A stretch of DNA of 64,000 nt from Oncomelania hupensis (GCA_036898135.1 CM072511.1:33787639-33851638); one strand, 5' to 3'; counted from the stretch's first letter, positions 1 through 12,216 are shown. Notes: generated by a model from the sequence alone, not told the origin. A program made the numbers and translations.

Positions 1-67
1 GTCAAAGCCACACCGATAGCGTATCGAATACTACGAGCGCCGTTCTCAAATGGCATATTATGAAAAT
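1..67 (-). CDS. GPR155: GPR155 exon 10 (cut by window edge)
   Basis: Acceptor GAAATAG|ATTTTC at 68-70. The open frame reads FHNMPFENGARSIRYAIGVAL, in the place of the vertebrate FFYGKEQMITTAVTLF segment. Similarity is modest, so this exon rests on position, frame and acceptor. Confidence 0.6.
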
Positions 68-2920
68 CTATTTCAGCAATTTGATGATAATATGCTTTGG
101 GAATAAAAATCCTCTGCTCAATACAATGTAAAACAAAACCTCCCCCTCCTCCCTTAATTTTCTCACCAGTTCTGGGCGAATCTCAAAAATGACCCCTGGA
201 GCTTCAAAATTAACGGTTTTCTGTTAATTAACGGAGATATCTCATGCCTGATAAAGCATTATCAAAAAGTTGTGAACTAAAGTACCATCAAAACTTTAAA
301 GGTTGTGAACAGGGAAAACACACCCAAATCCCAAGAAGATCAGCCAGACTTGCATCTTGAGGACAAAACACAGGCTGCGAACGTGCAGGAAACAAAGCGC
401 CAAGGCCAGAGCAGCAGTCCAGCAGCGAGAGGCAAATACACCCACCAGCAGTGTTATGAACTGCATGTAATGTCGCCATGACTGGCCACTGTTGTGCTCA
501 AAGGCTACCATGCCAATGCAGGATAGCAGCTGAAAATATCAGGTAATCCGATAAACTAGCAACAATTAACATGTTATCATAGTCGAAATAGAAAGGGAAG
601 GGAAAAAGATTCACAGAAACAATAAAACATCCTTGCAATTACATTTTTTTCTCCACAGTTATTTGTATGTGCTTATATTTTCTATTTTAAGGATAAACAC
701 AATGAGCCTTGAATCATATTTACTTTTGTAAGATGTGACCACTTCATAACTCACTTCTCATCCTTCATCTTCCTTGTAATCATCAATCATTTATTATCTT
801 CGTTCATCAATCTTCCTCCTCATCACTAATCCTCCTTTTCATTAATCAATCTTTATCATTTCTTCATCATCTTCTTCTTCTTATAAGCAAGCACTCTTCA
901 CAGAAAAATAATAAAAAAATAAGCAAGCCTCCTTCGATAAAATAAAAATTAAGATTATATTTCTCTCTCCCTGCCAATAAATGACCATAGCTTAAAATAA
1001 ATAAATAAATAAATTTAAAAAATGACCGTTTCATTTTGCTCTGTAACAGCAGTAGCATATTATATTGTAATCATCATTACCTGTGAGATGATGAGGCAAA
1101 CCAAGAAACGATGGGGTACACGCTTCCAACGTCCACTTAGCACCAGTATACCTAATACCCACGCCTAAAAGGGCAAAAACAACATTTCAACTACACTCCG
1201 TTCAATCACACATACAATGCATACCGTCACTCCTAACACAAAGCAAAATCTAAACTGTATCTTTTATCAACATTTGCCCACAAAAAAACTCATTCTGGAC
1301 ACCTGCTGCAGCACAACAGTCTGCCCGTAGATGAATGCTGAAGCAACTTTGTGAGGCAGGAAAATAAAGGGTATCGAAGGCAGTTTCATTTTCCACGATA
1401 TTAGTCAAATAAGTCGGTGGCTAATTATATACTTACTCTGACAAGTTCTGATCAGTTTTAATCACACTGTCTGATTCTGACTCTGTTAAAAAATGTTGGC
1501 CTCAGTATCATTACATGTCTTTCTATCTTTCATTTTTCGGATTCCCCAGTTAGAACTGCGGAGCATTACCATGCTGGTAAAATTTTGTATGTGTATGTGT
1601 GACCACTTTTTATCCCACTATAAACATAGACAAATTCTGTCTTCAAGGATAATAATTATGCATATTTTCCAATAAATGTATTATAAAAAAACACATTTAC
1701 ATGAAGTACTTGACAATTACTATACACAATCATCATTTCAGTTATAATAAATCAGTTATCCCAATACAAAATAACAACCACCACCTAAATTAAGAAAAAA
1801 GAAAGTCAGATAACTTACGCAACATATGACGCCGACGATGGCAGAGTCGAAGGAAGTGTTGAAGAGAAGCGTATGGTAATCCAAGTCACTGCTGACTACC
1901 ACCGTCATCATCTTCGCGGACACAAACATCAGGGGAGCGGACAAGAATGTTCCTGCCACCATGCCTGTCCCAACCTCAGGAGGAAAAAATTTAATTAATT
2001 CAGTCATAAAAAGCACTTATCATTGATGGAGTCCCTTGGTCACTACATGCCTATTTCTAAATTTCAAAGAGAGAGAGAGTGACAGACAGACAGACAGACA
2101 GACAGAAAAAGACAGCGAGAAAGAGAGATTGAGAAAGGGAGAGAGAGAGAGAATTCCTACTTACAATATCTTGTGCCATATGATACTGTGAGGAATACAG
2201 GACGACAGAGGGTGCAGTTGGGAAGGTCCCGTAGAGAAAACCATACATGGACAGCGACTTGGATGTTGTTGCATTAGGCTGCAGCCAGCTAACCACCTCC
2301 CAGGTCACCAAAGGCAGCAGCAGTCTGCACAAGAAATTGATTTTTATTGTTGTTGATATCATCAGCAGGCCTATTAAAGGGCCCGGGTATTGAGGATGCT
2401 TGCTTATTGTTTGTGACGATGAGCTTACTTGGGAAATTGCACTGTTGTCACATTGAAGGATAATATAATGGACAATCGTTGCTCAAACCAACAGCTAAGC
2501 TTTAAAAGGTCAATGCCTCTTATGGTGTCTACAATACACACTTTCATTGCAGTGCTACTTTTATAATCAACCTTGATGCACCCAAACAAATGAAATTATC
2601 GATTTCTACCAAAACCATATACTTTTAAAGGAGGTTATTTTTAGGCTTACTCCTCATTTATTTTCCGGTGGGGCAACCCTCACTGTGAATCCCAAATGGA
2701 CATGTGACATTGAAACGTGTGATCTTGAGGCCCTTTAACAAAGTGTTTTGAATAATCTTACTAGAAAAATCCCACTCATAATGTTGTAATGATTATTATT
2801 ATTAATACAATTTCTATCATACGCAAAGAAAGTCAGTGGTGCTGAAAAGAACAATTTTATTTATTGCCCGCATGCGAGCTTCAAACATGATCTTTGTGGA
2901 TTAAGCGCCCTACAAGCCTG

Positions 2921-3018
<98 letters not shown>

Positions 3019-6000
3019 TTAGTGTCCCATCCAAAATCAGCAGTCTGTCAGAACTCTCAAGCTCATTAAGAACTTTCACAAAAAATCAAAATGAATGGAC
3101 AAAAATACATCGGCAAATAATGAGAAACATTGCATGTCTCAGTAAAATTTCATGAAAAAAAAATTGTCCACTAGCATAAGCGGCAGGACGATTGAGGAAA
3201 AAAAAAAGAGAAAAGATTTATGTAGTCTGTACAATTTCTATTCGCAAACGGACTAATCTTTTGTCACTCCTGGTACTACAGAGAGCTTTTTGTTACCACT
3301 TAGATCCTATATCTCAACCAAACTCTAATCCATGACCTTGGGAAGTTAAGTAAATTGGAGCTATATAATACAATAATACAACTATACTATTCAACACAAA
3401 ATCTGAAATTCACTGTGCTTACGACTTGGCAAAGATGAGCAAGATAGGAACAACCAGCGCCACTCCGACTTGACTCTTCACCTTGCCCACCATACTGAGG
3501 CCCAGGTAGAATAGGGCACTGGCACTGAAAGCATTGCCTGATAAAACAAAATAATAAGACTATTCAAGTTGGAAGACATGATTTCCATTAACATAACAGA
3601 TATGTTAAAAACAACCCCTCCCGCCCCTCCACCCTTCACTCTCCCCTCCCTCCTCCCCCCAAGACAATAAAAAGTATAAAGGACAATCAGAAGAAGAAAA
3701 GAGGAAAGAGAGGAAAATAAGTTACCCAGCACTTCAAGGATGTTGTCTACAACTGCTGGCACCTTTTTGTCAAAGATGAAATTGCCAATGATGCCAATGG
3801 CTGTCATGAAAATAATGGGGTTTAGCAGCACTCCTTTGGTTACCTGCAATATGCAGCACAACGCATAAGCAAACTGAAGACCTACTTTGCACTATTGAAA
3901 CCAAGTATGTTACAAAAAAAAGGCAACCCACTTCACCAGTTCATACCACATCTTCACCCATGCAGGACAACTACAATGCTAGATCAATGGCTCATGCCAC
4001 ATCACCGTAATAATGAGAAGAAATCCTATTAAAGAGCAAGAACAAAGGAATCAAGATTTTCTTTAGTGTACCACAATCCCCTTCTCTCCCACTCTCTCCT
4101 CTTCACAACCACCACCACCCTCTCTCTCTAAAAAGTTATCAATACATTTTGTCCGATTGCCTGACATGCAAGCAAAATGCAGCGTATGCACACATGAAAA
4201 ACTCAGTCCAGCAGTCCTTTGATAGTACCAACCCACCTGAAACACGGCTTTTCCCCATGTCTGATCTTCTCCACCTGCATTGTTGCCAACGTCTCTTCTC
4301 CCATTCCCAGCAGCAGAATCCGAACTGCGTGTGCTGTCTTGTCTCTGTCGTCGGCTGCCACTGCCTGAACCTCCACAGCTATCTTCTGAATTTTCTGATG
4401 GGTTGGTGTAGTGGCGATGGATCTCCATTAGGACAAAGCCAATGGGGTTGAGGATGAGGAGAGAGATCGGCGAGATGAGATAAATGTAGTTGAGATAGTC
4501 TGGATGAGTGTCCTGGTATAATGCTTGCACTGCAGGTAAAAAATATAATGAACTGATGTGGTTGAAGTAAAACTGATTAAAAAAAACAGCAAAGAAACAT
4601 AATGACATACCATTCAAATGTATTTCCAGACACCCACACACATCGCACAGCTGAAAATCAATGTTCTTGGCGGTGTTTAACTCAGCTTTATCCTAAAGAG
4701 AGCAAAATGAAACATGGAATGATGGGTCACTATTTGATCCATCTGCAAGCAAATAATTATTAAAAATCGATTCAGCCAATTTTGAGATACAGCTCAAAAA
4801 GAATATTCAGAAAATAACGAACTACACTCTTACAGCAAACTTGACCTTTGAGAAAGTGCATGTATGAAAGACATCAGAAGTTTGCAGTATGTAAAGTATT
4901 TGCACTGTAAAAATAATTAAAATCTTTTTAGTAATTCTTGAAGTAAGACAAAACAATGTGTATTGAACAAATAGGCGAACTTCGTAGCAACGGCCAGACA
5001 GACCCACTACATAACCAGCAACCGGCCTGATTCTAATAGATTTACCAAGAGTTAAGTATCTGTATACCAAAAATCATCAAAATCACTTAAAACAGTGTTC
5101 CCTCCACACACAAAAAATGAGAGTCCTTGGGACTCCCAGGTATAAAATTTTAAGAGTCCTTGCGCAAATTTTGAGAGTCCCCAAATCGGTGGATGAACGG
5201 GTTTTGGGCCCAGTCAACCAAGTCAGAAGTGACATGATCGTGTATGATAGTTCTATCAAAGAATGGACTAACGAAGATGTCTTCTGTTCAGTGAATGTAT
5301 TGCTTGGAGGAAGTTTACAATGCGCGCGCATGCGATTTTTAAGGACGACAACTCCCGACACAATCTTTAATCGTCTGCAATGGCAGTCTCAGTTGGGTTC
5401 TGATTCTGATTATGCCGTGAATTAGTTCGCCACTCGTTGGTCGTATTTTTGACTTGAGCAATTCGAGAAAAATGTGTGCGTCCTGAGGACGCACACATGC
5501 AAATTTTCATGCGTCATTTTTCATATTTTGTGCGTAATTGACGCACTACTGTGCGTAATCGGGAACACTGCTTAAAATGAGCTGTTTTTGAGACATAGAG
5601 AAACATGTGTTTAGCAATAAAATGACTCCAACCACTGTGACTTTTGCGGTAGAATAAATATGATAGCACGGGAGGTTGGCCACTAATTTGCCTATAGATG
5701 AAGTTTGGTCAAAACGTATTCAATGCAGTGTTCCCGATTACGCACAGTAGTGCGTCAATTACGCACAAAATATGAAAAATGACGCAGAAAAATTTGCATG
5801 TGTGCGTCCCGTGGACGTACAGATTTTTTTCGAATCGCTGAAGTCAAAAATACGACCAACGAACTAATTCACGGCATAATCAGAATCAGAACCCAACTGA
5901 GACTGCCATTGCAGACGATTAAAGATTGTGTCGGGAGTTGTCGTCCTTCAAAATCGCATGCGCGCGCATTGTAAACTTATTCCAAGCAATCCATTCACTT

Positions 6001-9000
6001 AACAGAAGAAATCTTCGTGAATCCATTCTTTGATTCTATCATACACGATCATGTCACTTCTGACTTGGTTGACTGTGCCCAAAACTTGTTCATCCACAGC
6101 AACATCAAGTACAGATCCTGTCATTATCGAAAATACGGAACTCCAAAGCATGGATAAACAAATAAATGATGAAACTCAAACTGAAGTAAAGCGTCCAAAG
6201 AAACGAAAACTCAACGACAGATGGTTGCAAGAGTTCCAGTGGTGCCAGTTTGACGCAAGCGGGAGGGTATTTAATACATGTTTTAATTTTTTGGTTTTAT
6301 ATGATTATGATCACTAATGTGACGCTTTAACAGAGTAAAAGAAAAAAAGTGAGGCTTGGACTTGTTTTTACATTTCTTTTTCCGATTTGGGGACTCCCAA
6401 AATTTGCACAAGGACCCTTAAAATTGTATACCTGGGAGTCCCAAGGACTCTCTTTTTTTGTGTTTGGAGGGAACACTGCAATGGATCTTGAGATATGGTG
6501 AGCAAAGGACCAACATACAGATGAACCAGCAAAAAGACCAACTAAAATTCAGCTTGTTTTAATCCCCCAACTATTTTTTAAATATTTCCAGATATTATTC
6601 GGAAATACAAAATATGACAAAACAACAACAAAACAAAAAAAAGAAAAAAAGAATTGGTGACATTAAAATGCAAAGTAATACCAGCTTTGATCTTTCTATG
6701 CTCTTGACCTTGGGATGACACTGTCCTCTGGCTCCAAATACACTCATGTACAGTACTATCAAATAAAAAACAGCAAAAGTTGTATTAAGCCCCAAAAAAC
6801 GGTGACCTTGGGATGACCTTGACCTTCCGTGACCTTGACCTTGGGATGACCTTGACCCCCATGTTATATCTCATGCATGTCTGTTCAAATAACCCAATGT
6901 TGTTGCATACTATGGGTTAAAAAAACAGTCATTCCACTGTAGGATGACCCAATTTTTTAACATGTTTTTGCAAGGCCTAAAATGACCTTGACCTTCAAGA
7001 TCAACGCAAAAACAGAACATATATAAAAGATAAATGTATCATATCTAAATACAAGTTTGGACTCTCAAAGTTTTCGGTCAAGGTCACTTCAAAGTACCTT
7101 ACCTATACTAACTGACTTTGGGTAGCTCTAGTGACCATGACCTTGGAGTCAGGTTGACCAAATTTGTAAAGTATGTGTGTCTCATTGAAATGTATCATGC
7201 ATCAAATAATAATAAATTCCATATTAATAACTTTGAAAAAAAATCAAATTTTTGATAAATTTCATTTTATGAGTAACATTTGTTAACCCTGTGACTTTTG
7301 ACCTTGAAGTGAAGTCATTAATTCACTGATCATTTATGAGGTCTCATATGTATACATTATCTTATCAAGTTTGGTTGTGATAGTTTAAATAGGTTCTTAG
7401 ATATTAATCCACTTGCAAGTTTTGCACAGACAGACGGCGGACAGAGGATGGCAGACAGTGGACGGCGGACAGCCGACTACGGACAGCCGATTACGAACAG
7501 ACAAACGGATGGACAGACATTTTTTTTTAAATGTCATTTTGGGGCTATTTAGGACTCAAATTGCACAGATTTGCAAAAATCGTGATATTTTTTGGTGGGG
7601 AGGGTTTACATATACTAACATAGCTACGGATGAGAGTCAAAACTGCTTACAGATAGGGTACCCAAGGGCAAAGTCGTTACTCTGCGTACAGAAGATGGCA
7701 AAAAGACCGGCATATCCAAGGTTGAAAGGGCGCTTGACCAGCAATGTTAGCACAGCTACAAAGATGAACACGGTCATTTTGGCAATGAGGATAGCCAACA
7801 GGAATTGCCAGTTCACCTATACAAAACATAATATCAAGAGTAAGATCATCTCTATGCATGACAAATTGTACTTGTACAGACCCATGGAGCAACTCAATGA
7901 ATTGCACAAAATTTGTGTGACCATTTTGTGTGCGGGTGTGTGTATGAGTGTGTGTGGGTGTATGTGTGTGTGTGTGTAAAGGAGGGGAAGGTGAGGAGTG
8001 AATAGATGGAATTGTGGGGGTGGTATTGCAGAAGATAAAGAACAAGACATTGTGTATATACAATTGTTTTCACCCATGATGTCACTTATGATCAATGTAA
8101 TGCCTGTTTCTAGCTGTAAACTTCACTAGTCCGAGAGTTCCAATAGTCTTTAGTCCTCTCACACAGAAAAAGAGTTTTTAAAAAAATACCAGAACGACTG
8201 CTGACTGCACAAAAATGTAACATTATGACCAACACTATATTATCCTATTCTATCTTATCCCGTAACTCGAAATTAGTTGGGGCATCACAGATAATAGTTT
8301 AGCCAGCATACTCCATCTTTCTCTGTCCTCAGCAACCCTCATAGCTTCACTCAGTGCCAAGCCAGTCCATTCTCGAATTTTGTCCTCCCACCTCTTTTTC
8401 TGTCTCCCTCTTCTTCTGCCTTCTTGCGCAGTGCCTTACATGATGTCTCTGCAAGACCTGATGCTCTCGTGACGTGGCCATACCATTGGGAGTTTCTGTT
8501 TCTTCACCACTGTGAGCATGTCATCATGTTGTCCAATGGCTTGTGTGATGGTCTGTCGGATTTTGTCATTGGTGATGTGCTGGGTATAGGAAATGCCCAG
8601 AAGTCTTCTGTAGCACCTCATCTCCATGCTTTGTATTCTTCGTTGTAGGTCTGCTGTGAGGGTCCATGTTTTGCAAGAGTATAGGAAGATGGAGATGACA
8701 AGGGAGCTCACCTTACCTTGGAGTGTAGATGACCAACACTAGTACTGTGAAATAAATTAATTTCATTTACTGTACTTCCAAGAAAAATTTATTAACACAG
8801 AAACAGGCGAGAAAAAAAAATTGTCCAAGTTTATATTATGAAACAACTTTATTTTGAAAATAATTTACAATATTATAATTTAAAATGGCATTAGTAATTC
8901 CCAAAACTGAAAAAGGCTAAGAAATTGTTCATCCACCTGTGAAAAGTCCAGGGTGCACATAGCTCGGAACAGCAGTGCAGGGAGGCAGAATGTGGACACA

Positions 9001-9230
9001 AATCTGGCGATGCCGCGTCCCTGAGACGCACTAATGTGCCCTGTGCGTCCAGCCACATAACCACTGGCAACAACAACAAAACACTGAAGTATGGCAGGAT
9101 ACAGGTTGTCAATGGAGACAACACCATCCCCTCCAGGGCTAGGGGTAGACTTGTTGCTGGGGCGGAGAGTTGTAAAGCCATCTGTGGAAGAGGGTAGTGA
9201 AGCTAAAGTGGTGGAACCTAGCAGATACAT
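1..9230 (-). CDS. GPR155: GPR155/LYCHOS-like lysosomal cholesterol-sensing protein, 5' ten exons (partial)
   Basis: Exons, 5' to 3': 9230-8937, 7816-7651, 4529-4237, 3843-3726, 3537-3423, 2324-2165, 1974-1819, 1164-1081, 529 to about 311, and 67 to beyond 1. All junctions up to exon 9 have AG/GT borders and the phases agree (98 codons, then 166, 293, 118, 115, 160, 156 and 84 nt). The translation follows vertebrate GPR155 closely: ALLF, CTQSNDFALGYP, ALYQ, NPIGF, FLYGTFPTAP and SAPLMFVSA blocks are in order. In the family the N-terminal half is a PIN/auxin-carrier-like bundle that senses cholesterol on the lysosome and signals to mTORC1 through GATOR1; a GPCR-like bundle and a DEP domain follow. 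About 550 residues are visible; the DEP end is off the window. Introns hold two hAT-like elements, a GGTCA-rich repeat and an RTE copy. Identification is firm; function is by homology. Confidence 0.93.
311..529 (-). CDS. GPR155: GPR155 exon 9 (3' border uncertain)
   Basis: Acceptor ATTTTCAG|CTGCTA. It encodes LLSCIGMVAFEHN, a helix with MQFITLLVGVF, and CFLHVRSLCFVLKMQVWLIFLG, matching the GPCR-like segment that ends SGWGIPALL in human. Several weak donors (after 311, 320 or 322) are possible; the one in phase 1, after 322, would join exon 10 best. The 3' border is therefore approximate. Confidence 0.75.
1081..1164 (-). CDS. GPR155: GPR155 exon 8 (short, 28 codons)
   Basis: Acceptor CCCTTTTAG|GCGTGG and donor CACAG|GTAATG. 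It encodes AWVLGILVLSGRWKRVPHRF then LVCLIISQ, aligning with vertebrate LAILLLSKKYKQLPHML and TTNLLIAQ. It is phase 0 at both ends. Confidence 0.9.
1819..1974 (-). CDS. GPR155: GPR155 exon 7
   Basis: Acceptor CTCCTGAG|GTTGGG and donor TGTTGC|GTAAGT. The 52 codons include GTGMVAGTFLSAPLMFVSAK (vertebrate TSGMVISTFVSAPIMYVSA) and the start of the next helix (FDSAIVGVICC). This is the end of the transporter-like bundle and the entry into the GPCR-like part. Confidence 0.92.
2165..2324 (-). CDS. GPR155: GPR155 exon 6
   Basis: Acceptor TGTGCAG|ACTGCT and donor GATATT|GTAAGT. It encodes LLLPLVTWEVVSWLQ and SMYGFLYGTFPTAPSVVLY, the most conserved helix of the transporter half (vertebrate FLYGVFPVAPGVAIFA). 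It ends in phase 0. Confidence 0.92.
3423..3537 (-). CDS. GPR155: GPR155 exon 5
   Basis: Acceptor TATCAG|GCAATG and donor AAGTC|GTAAGC. The translation NAFSASALFYLGLSMVGK matches vertebrate NSFSGSALFYLGLTMVGK. It then runs through KSQVGVALVVPILLIFAK and leaves phase 2. Confidence 0.92.
3726..3843 (-). CDS. GPR155: GPR155 exon 4
   Basis: Acceptor ATTGCAG|GTAACC and donor GCTGG|GTAACT. It encodes VTKGVLLNPIIFMTAIGI and NFIFDKKVP, the counterpart of the vertebrate LQNPIVFM and FILDRKVP block. It ends in phase 1 inside a Gly codon. Confidence 0.92.
4237..4529 (-). CDS. GPR155: GPR155 exon 3
   Basis: Acceptor CTGCAG|TGCAAG and donor TTTCAG|GTGGGT. It encodes QALYQDTHPDYLNYIYLISP and LLILNPIGFVLMEI, matching the vertebrate protein almost position by position. 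A serine, glycine and arginine-rich cytosolic loop of about 45 residues follows (NSEDSCGG, SGSRRQRQD) before the next helix. The loop is longer than in human GPR155 and of low complexity. Confidence 0.92.
5093..5570. mobile_element. Non-autonomous hAT-like element (CAGTGTTCCC termini)
   Basis: The element is bounded by CAGTGTTCCC at 5093 and its complement GGGAACACTG ending 5570, and is flanked by CTTAAAA at 5086-5092 and 5571-5577. Its sequence is an internally deleted, inverted relative of the element at 5726-6478. It lies in GPR155 intron 2. Confidence 0.8.
5726..6478 (+). mobile_element. hAT-like element with transposase N-terminal remnant
   Basis: Termini CAGTGTTCCC and GGGAACACTG; CAATG flanks both ends (5721-5725 and 6479-6483). 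It holds a short ORF at 6051-6317 (MSLLTWLTVPKT to KRKLNDRWLQEFQWCQF), whose basic patch plus W-x-x-x-F-x-W resembles the start of TTF-type zinc fingers in hAT-derived proteins such as ZNF862. The rest of a transposase is missing, so this is a deletion derivative. Confidence 0.8.
6650..7605 (+). repeat. Dispersed repeat rich in TGACCT/AGGTCA half-sites (copy a)
   Basis: This block contains many TGACCTTGACCTT units, then a segment with TCATGCATGTCTG and CCCAATGTTG, and a purine-rich end with GACAGACGGCGG. Close relatives occur at 30800-30975, 40106-41115, 47140-47660, 52965-53420 and 62738-63740. No coding capacity or terminal repeats are obvious. It lies in GPR155 intron 2. Confidence 0.8.
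7651..7816 (-). CDS. GPR155: GPR155 exon 2
   Basis: Acceptor TATAG|GTGAAC and donor ATCT|GTAAGC. It encodes a helix with LLAILIAKMTVFIFV and the family signature CTQSNDFALGYPI, which in the PIN-like fold forms the broken-helix crossover region. It leaves phase 1, completing a Leu codon with exon 3. The GGTCA-rich dispersed repeat ends only about 45 bases away on the intron 2-exon-intron 1 side, so the exon sits directly beside transposon-derived sequence. Confidence 0.92.
8238..8729 (-). mobile_element. RTE-like LINE 3' fragment with target-site duplication
   Basis: It matches the complement of the 3' end of the RTE copy at 14397-16621, including the [19 protein letters not shown] region. 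The element's 3' tail shows as TATCCTATTC. Direct repeats TGACCAACACTA flank it at 8226-8237 and 8730-8741. It is 5'-truncated and frame-broken, in GPR155 intron 1. Confidence 0.85.
8937..9230 (-). CDS. GPR155: GPR155 exon 1 (start codon, first PIN-like helices)
   Basis: The ATG at 9228-9230 opens 98 codons. A 40-residue polar lead carrying an N-K-S glycosylation sequon precedes the first helix (LYPAILQCFVVVASGYVAGR), and a second helix contains FCLPALLF. The exon ends D-F-S-Q at a CAG|GTGGAT donor and continues into V-N-W of exon 2, which is the break expected from vertebrate NFSNV-DW. The start was chosen because the lead has the length seen in vertebrates; an upstream start cannot be excluded. 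Confidence 0.9.
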
Positions 9231-12216
9231 AGTTGTGGTTGATCTACACTGCTGGCTTTCTCCTGTTCATCTTGCTGTGGTTTGCTATACTGTCCCATGA
9301 TCTGTGACATATAACCGTGATCTGCAACAAATAGCAGACTGAGTAAGACCTGAACAGAGCAAACATAGCTGAGTAATAAACAATTTACGATGCTGCTGCA
9401 ACAGACTGCGTAATAACTAGACAGCACATTGACATGGCAGAGAAATAAATACTGAACTTTTGAGATAAAATTGAACAATAACATTAATAACTTTGGTCTC
9501 AGATGACGTCCCTTGATACCCTAATACAAATATTGACCCCGGATATCTTAGGAAACAAAGGAAGATTCTCCTTGAACTTCCTTGCTGCTATCACTACAGG
9601 CATAAGCAAACTACTCGCACTATTTTTATCTCTATAACACCAGTAAGACTAACACTAGTAAGACTAAAGAGGATTTATTTATTTTCAATTCATCGTCACA
9701 GTATTTTGTACAACCTACATAAAAACAAACAACTACTGTATTATATATAAATTATGCAATCCGTAACAAAAGTCTTGTGCAAAATCTTTTCCCTACCCTT
9801 CTACAGACAACCATATTTCCTGCAGTGCTAAAAGCACACTAAACACTGCGTTGTATGATAAACTTGCTAACGTATTATATGACTTAAAGCCTATAGTGTT
9901 AACATCACAATAGATACAAAACCTGTTACTCCTTAACCCTTTGACTGCCAACAATTTGTAGTATGATATATTTGTGTATATTTGTTGGACTACCTATATA
10001 AAATGTAATACAAAGGTACAATTAAGAAATGAATAAACTTTGAGGTGGATATTACCTTTTGTGTCTGCTTTCATCTTTCTGTAAAATTACATTACACTGA
10101 AACATTCCCAGTAGTTAATGAGATATTTGCAATCAAACACCGACACTCTGGTGAAGATTAAACTGTAAAGTCATATTATATTATGCCTGTAAAGTTATGG
10201 GCAGAAAGCATGAAATGCTCATTATGTGCCTGTAACATTTACATATTTTAAGCAGTCAAGGGGTTAATAGTATGATACAGATAATAATGTGTCCCAAGAC
10301 CATTATCTTGGATTGATCTTGCCATGTGTTGCCACTATTGGTTATAAACTCATTAAAACCACTGACAGTAATAACCCCACATGTATCACAAACAACTTGT
10401 CAACTTATCAAATTTTGCTATTGATTGATATTAACATTATTTACTATGTAGTATTAAATAATTTGTTATTTTATAATCATAATAATTATTTTTTTTTGTA
10501 TAACTTATAAATCTGTTTATATACATATTTTAAACTTATACCTTTTGATCATCAACATCATGATCATCTTTATTAATAATGTAATATACTATATATATTT
10601 GTTTGTTTGTTTTTTCGGAAAAGACAAACTTAAGATTTCTAAATATTTTACAGTCATAGTGTAATGTACAGCACAGGTATTTTCCACAAAACTGTATAAA
10701 ACAAAACCACTAAAATAGCTTTAGACTGATGGACACATGAAACTCATGCCCCCCCAAAATGTATCACTATTAATGTATGTAACCTTTTAGGTCTGAAGAT
10801 AAGAAATGAAAATGACCCTCTACCCATCTGTTAATAAGTTATTGACTAGATGATTAAATTATGTTGAAAATAAATTATGTTATGCCATCATGAACTTATT
10901 CAGCAAAATAGTATGTATACACCAAGTATCTACCATGTATACACTTACTTCTACTAATGAAGTTTAGACATTAGAAGCATCTTCAATATTAGGTTTCTCA
11001 TTAAGATTATATTATCTTTTAGGGTATTGCTAGCCGCCCACAAACTAGTATCCCTGACATTTGCATCATCTGGGAATTTCAAAAAGTACATTTATTTAGG
11101 AAGATCAACAAGCAAAATTATTACACATTTATAATAGTAACTACTTTTATTTATGATGAATTTGTTACAAAAATTGAGTTTTAGATTATTTTTCAATAAA
11201 AATTTGATTTGTTTTGTGAGATAGTAATAAGATATATGAGTATATAATGTGCTTGTACATTTTTCCATAGAAGTGTGCATGCGTGTGCATGCATGCATGC
11301 GTATGTGCATGTGTGTGTTTGTGTGTGTGTGTGGGGGGGGGGGGGGGGGGGAGAGAGAGAGAGAAAGAGAGACAGAGAGAGGGAGGGAGAGAGAAAGATG
11401 TTTTACTTTTATGTGGATGTTCACTTTTAATCATAATTATGGTATATTTTTTAAGTTCTTTAAACACGTATCGATTTACATTTTCTCTGTGCGTTATGTG
11501 TGGGCCTGGATATGTGTGCTTTAGCATTTTGTGATTACAGCTTGTATGTGATTAGTATACACATGTCTATTTCTGCTATTTTTTTATTACCAGTATAATT
11601 TCGCTTAATGTTGCAACCATGTCGGCAAGATCTTTTAATTTACATCTTAGTTAAAGGGTGTTGAGTGGTGTGTGATGTGAGTGTGACTTTACCAACCTCG
11701 GGGTAATTTCCATATATGCAATGTATGTTGTCATTTAGCAGAATAACTTCTGTATTATGTATGATACAGAGTATTCTAACTTTCTTATATTACGCTATAC
11801 ATCATTAATAATACTAAACAAAATGTTATGACAAAAGAATAAAGAAAGCAGGATCATGGCGTAGAAAATTTGTCAGCTGCTGTTGAGAATGAGTTAAGAA
11901 ATCAAGTTCATTCATAATTGAAAGTTTATGTTACACTACAGTGGATTGAAGTTGTCACACAGAAATCTCAGTGGGTCGATAAAATGTGTGCTGACAACCC
12001 ATTACATAAATCATATCTTGTCAACCATTAAATAAGTATTTTGTCATGATTAATATGTGAAACAGCTGGCACGACAACATGCATTTTGAAGTGTAAACTT
12101 GATGGGGTGTGTGTAAAGAATCAAGTGTGGGCGTGTGTGGGTTCGGTCGGACTCTTCCAAGTGATGATGATGTGACAGAGGAGAGCAAACAGAAGATCTG
12201 AAAAAATGAAAAAGAA

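Noticed and set aside
2901..3013. CRISPR-like array
   Set aside because: All regular repeats in the window are microsatellites or minisatellites without spacers; the genome is eukaryotic.
2861..3079. Poly-Met/poly-His ORF
   Set aside because: It is translation of an (ATC)n microsatellite at 2921-3013 in a GPR155 intron.
6595..6795. Small membrane protein ORF
   Set aside because: It lies within the GGTCA-rich repeat and an A/T-rich run and is not kept in other copies.
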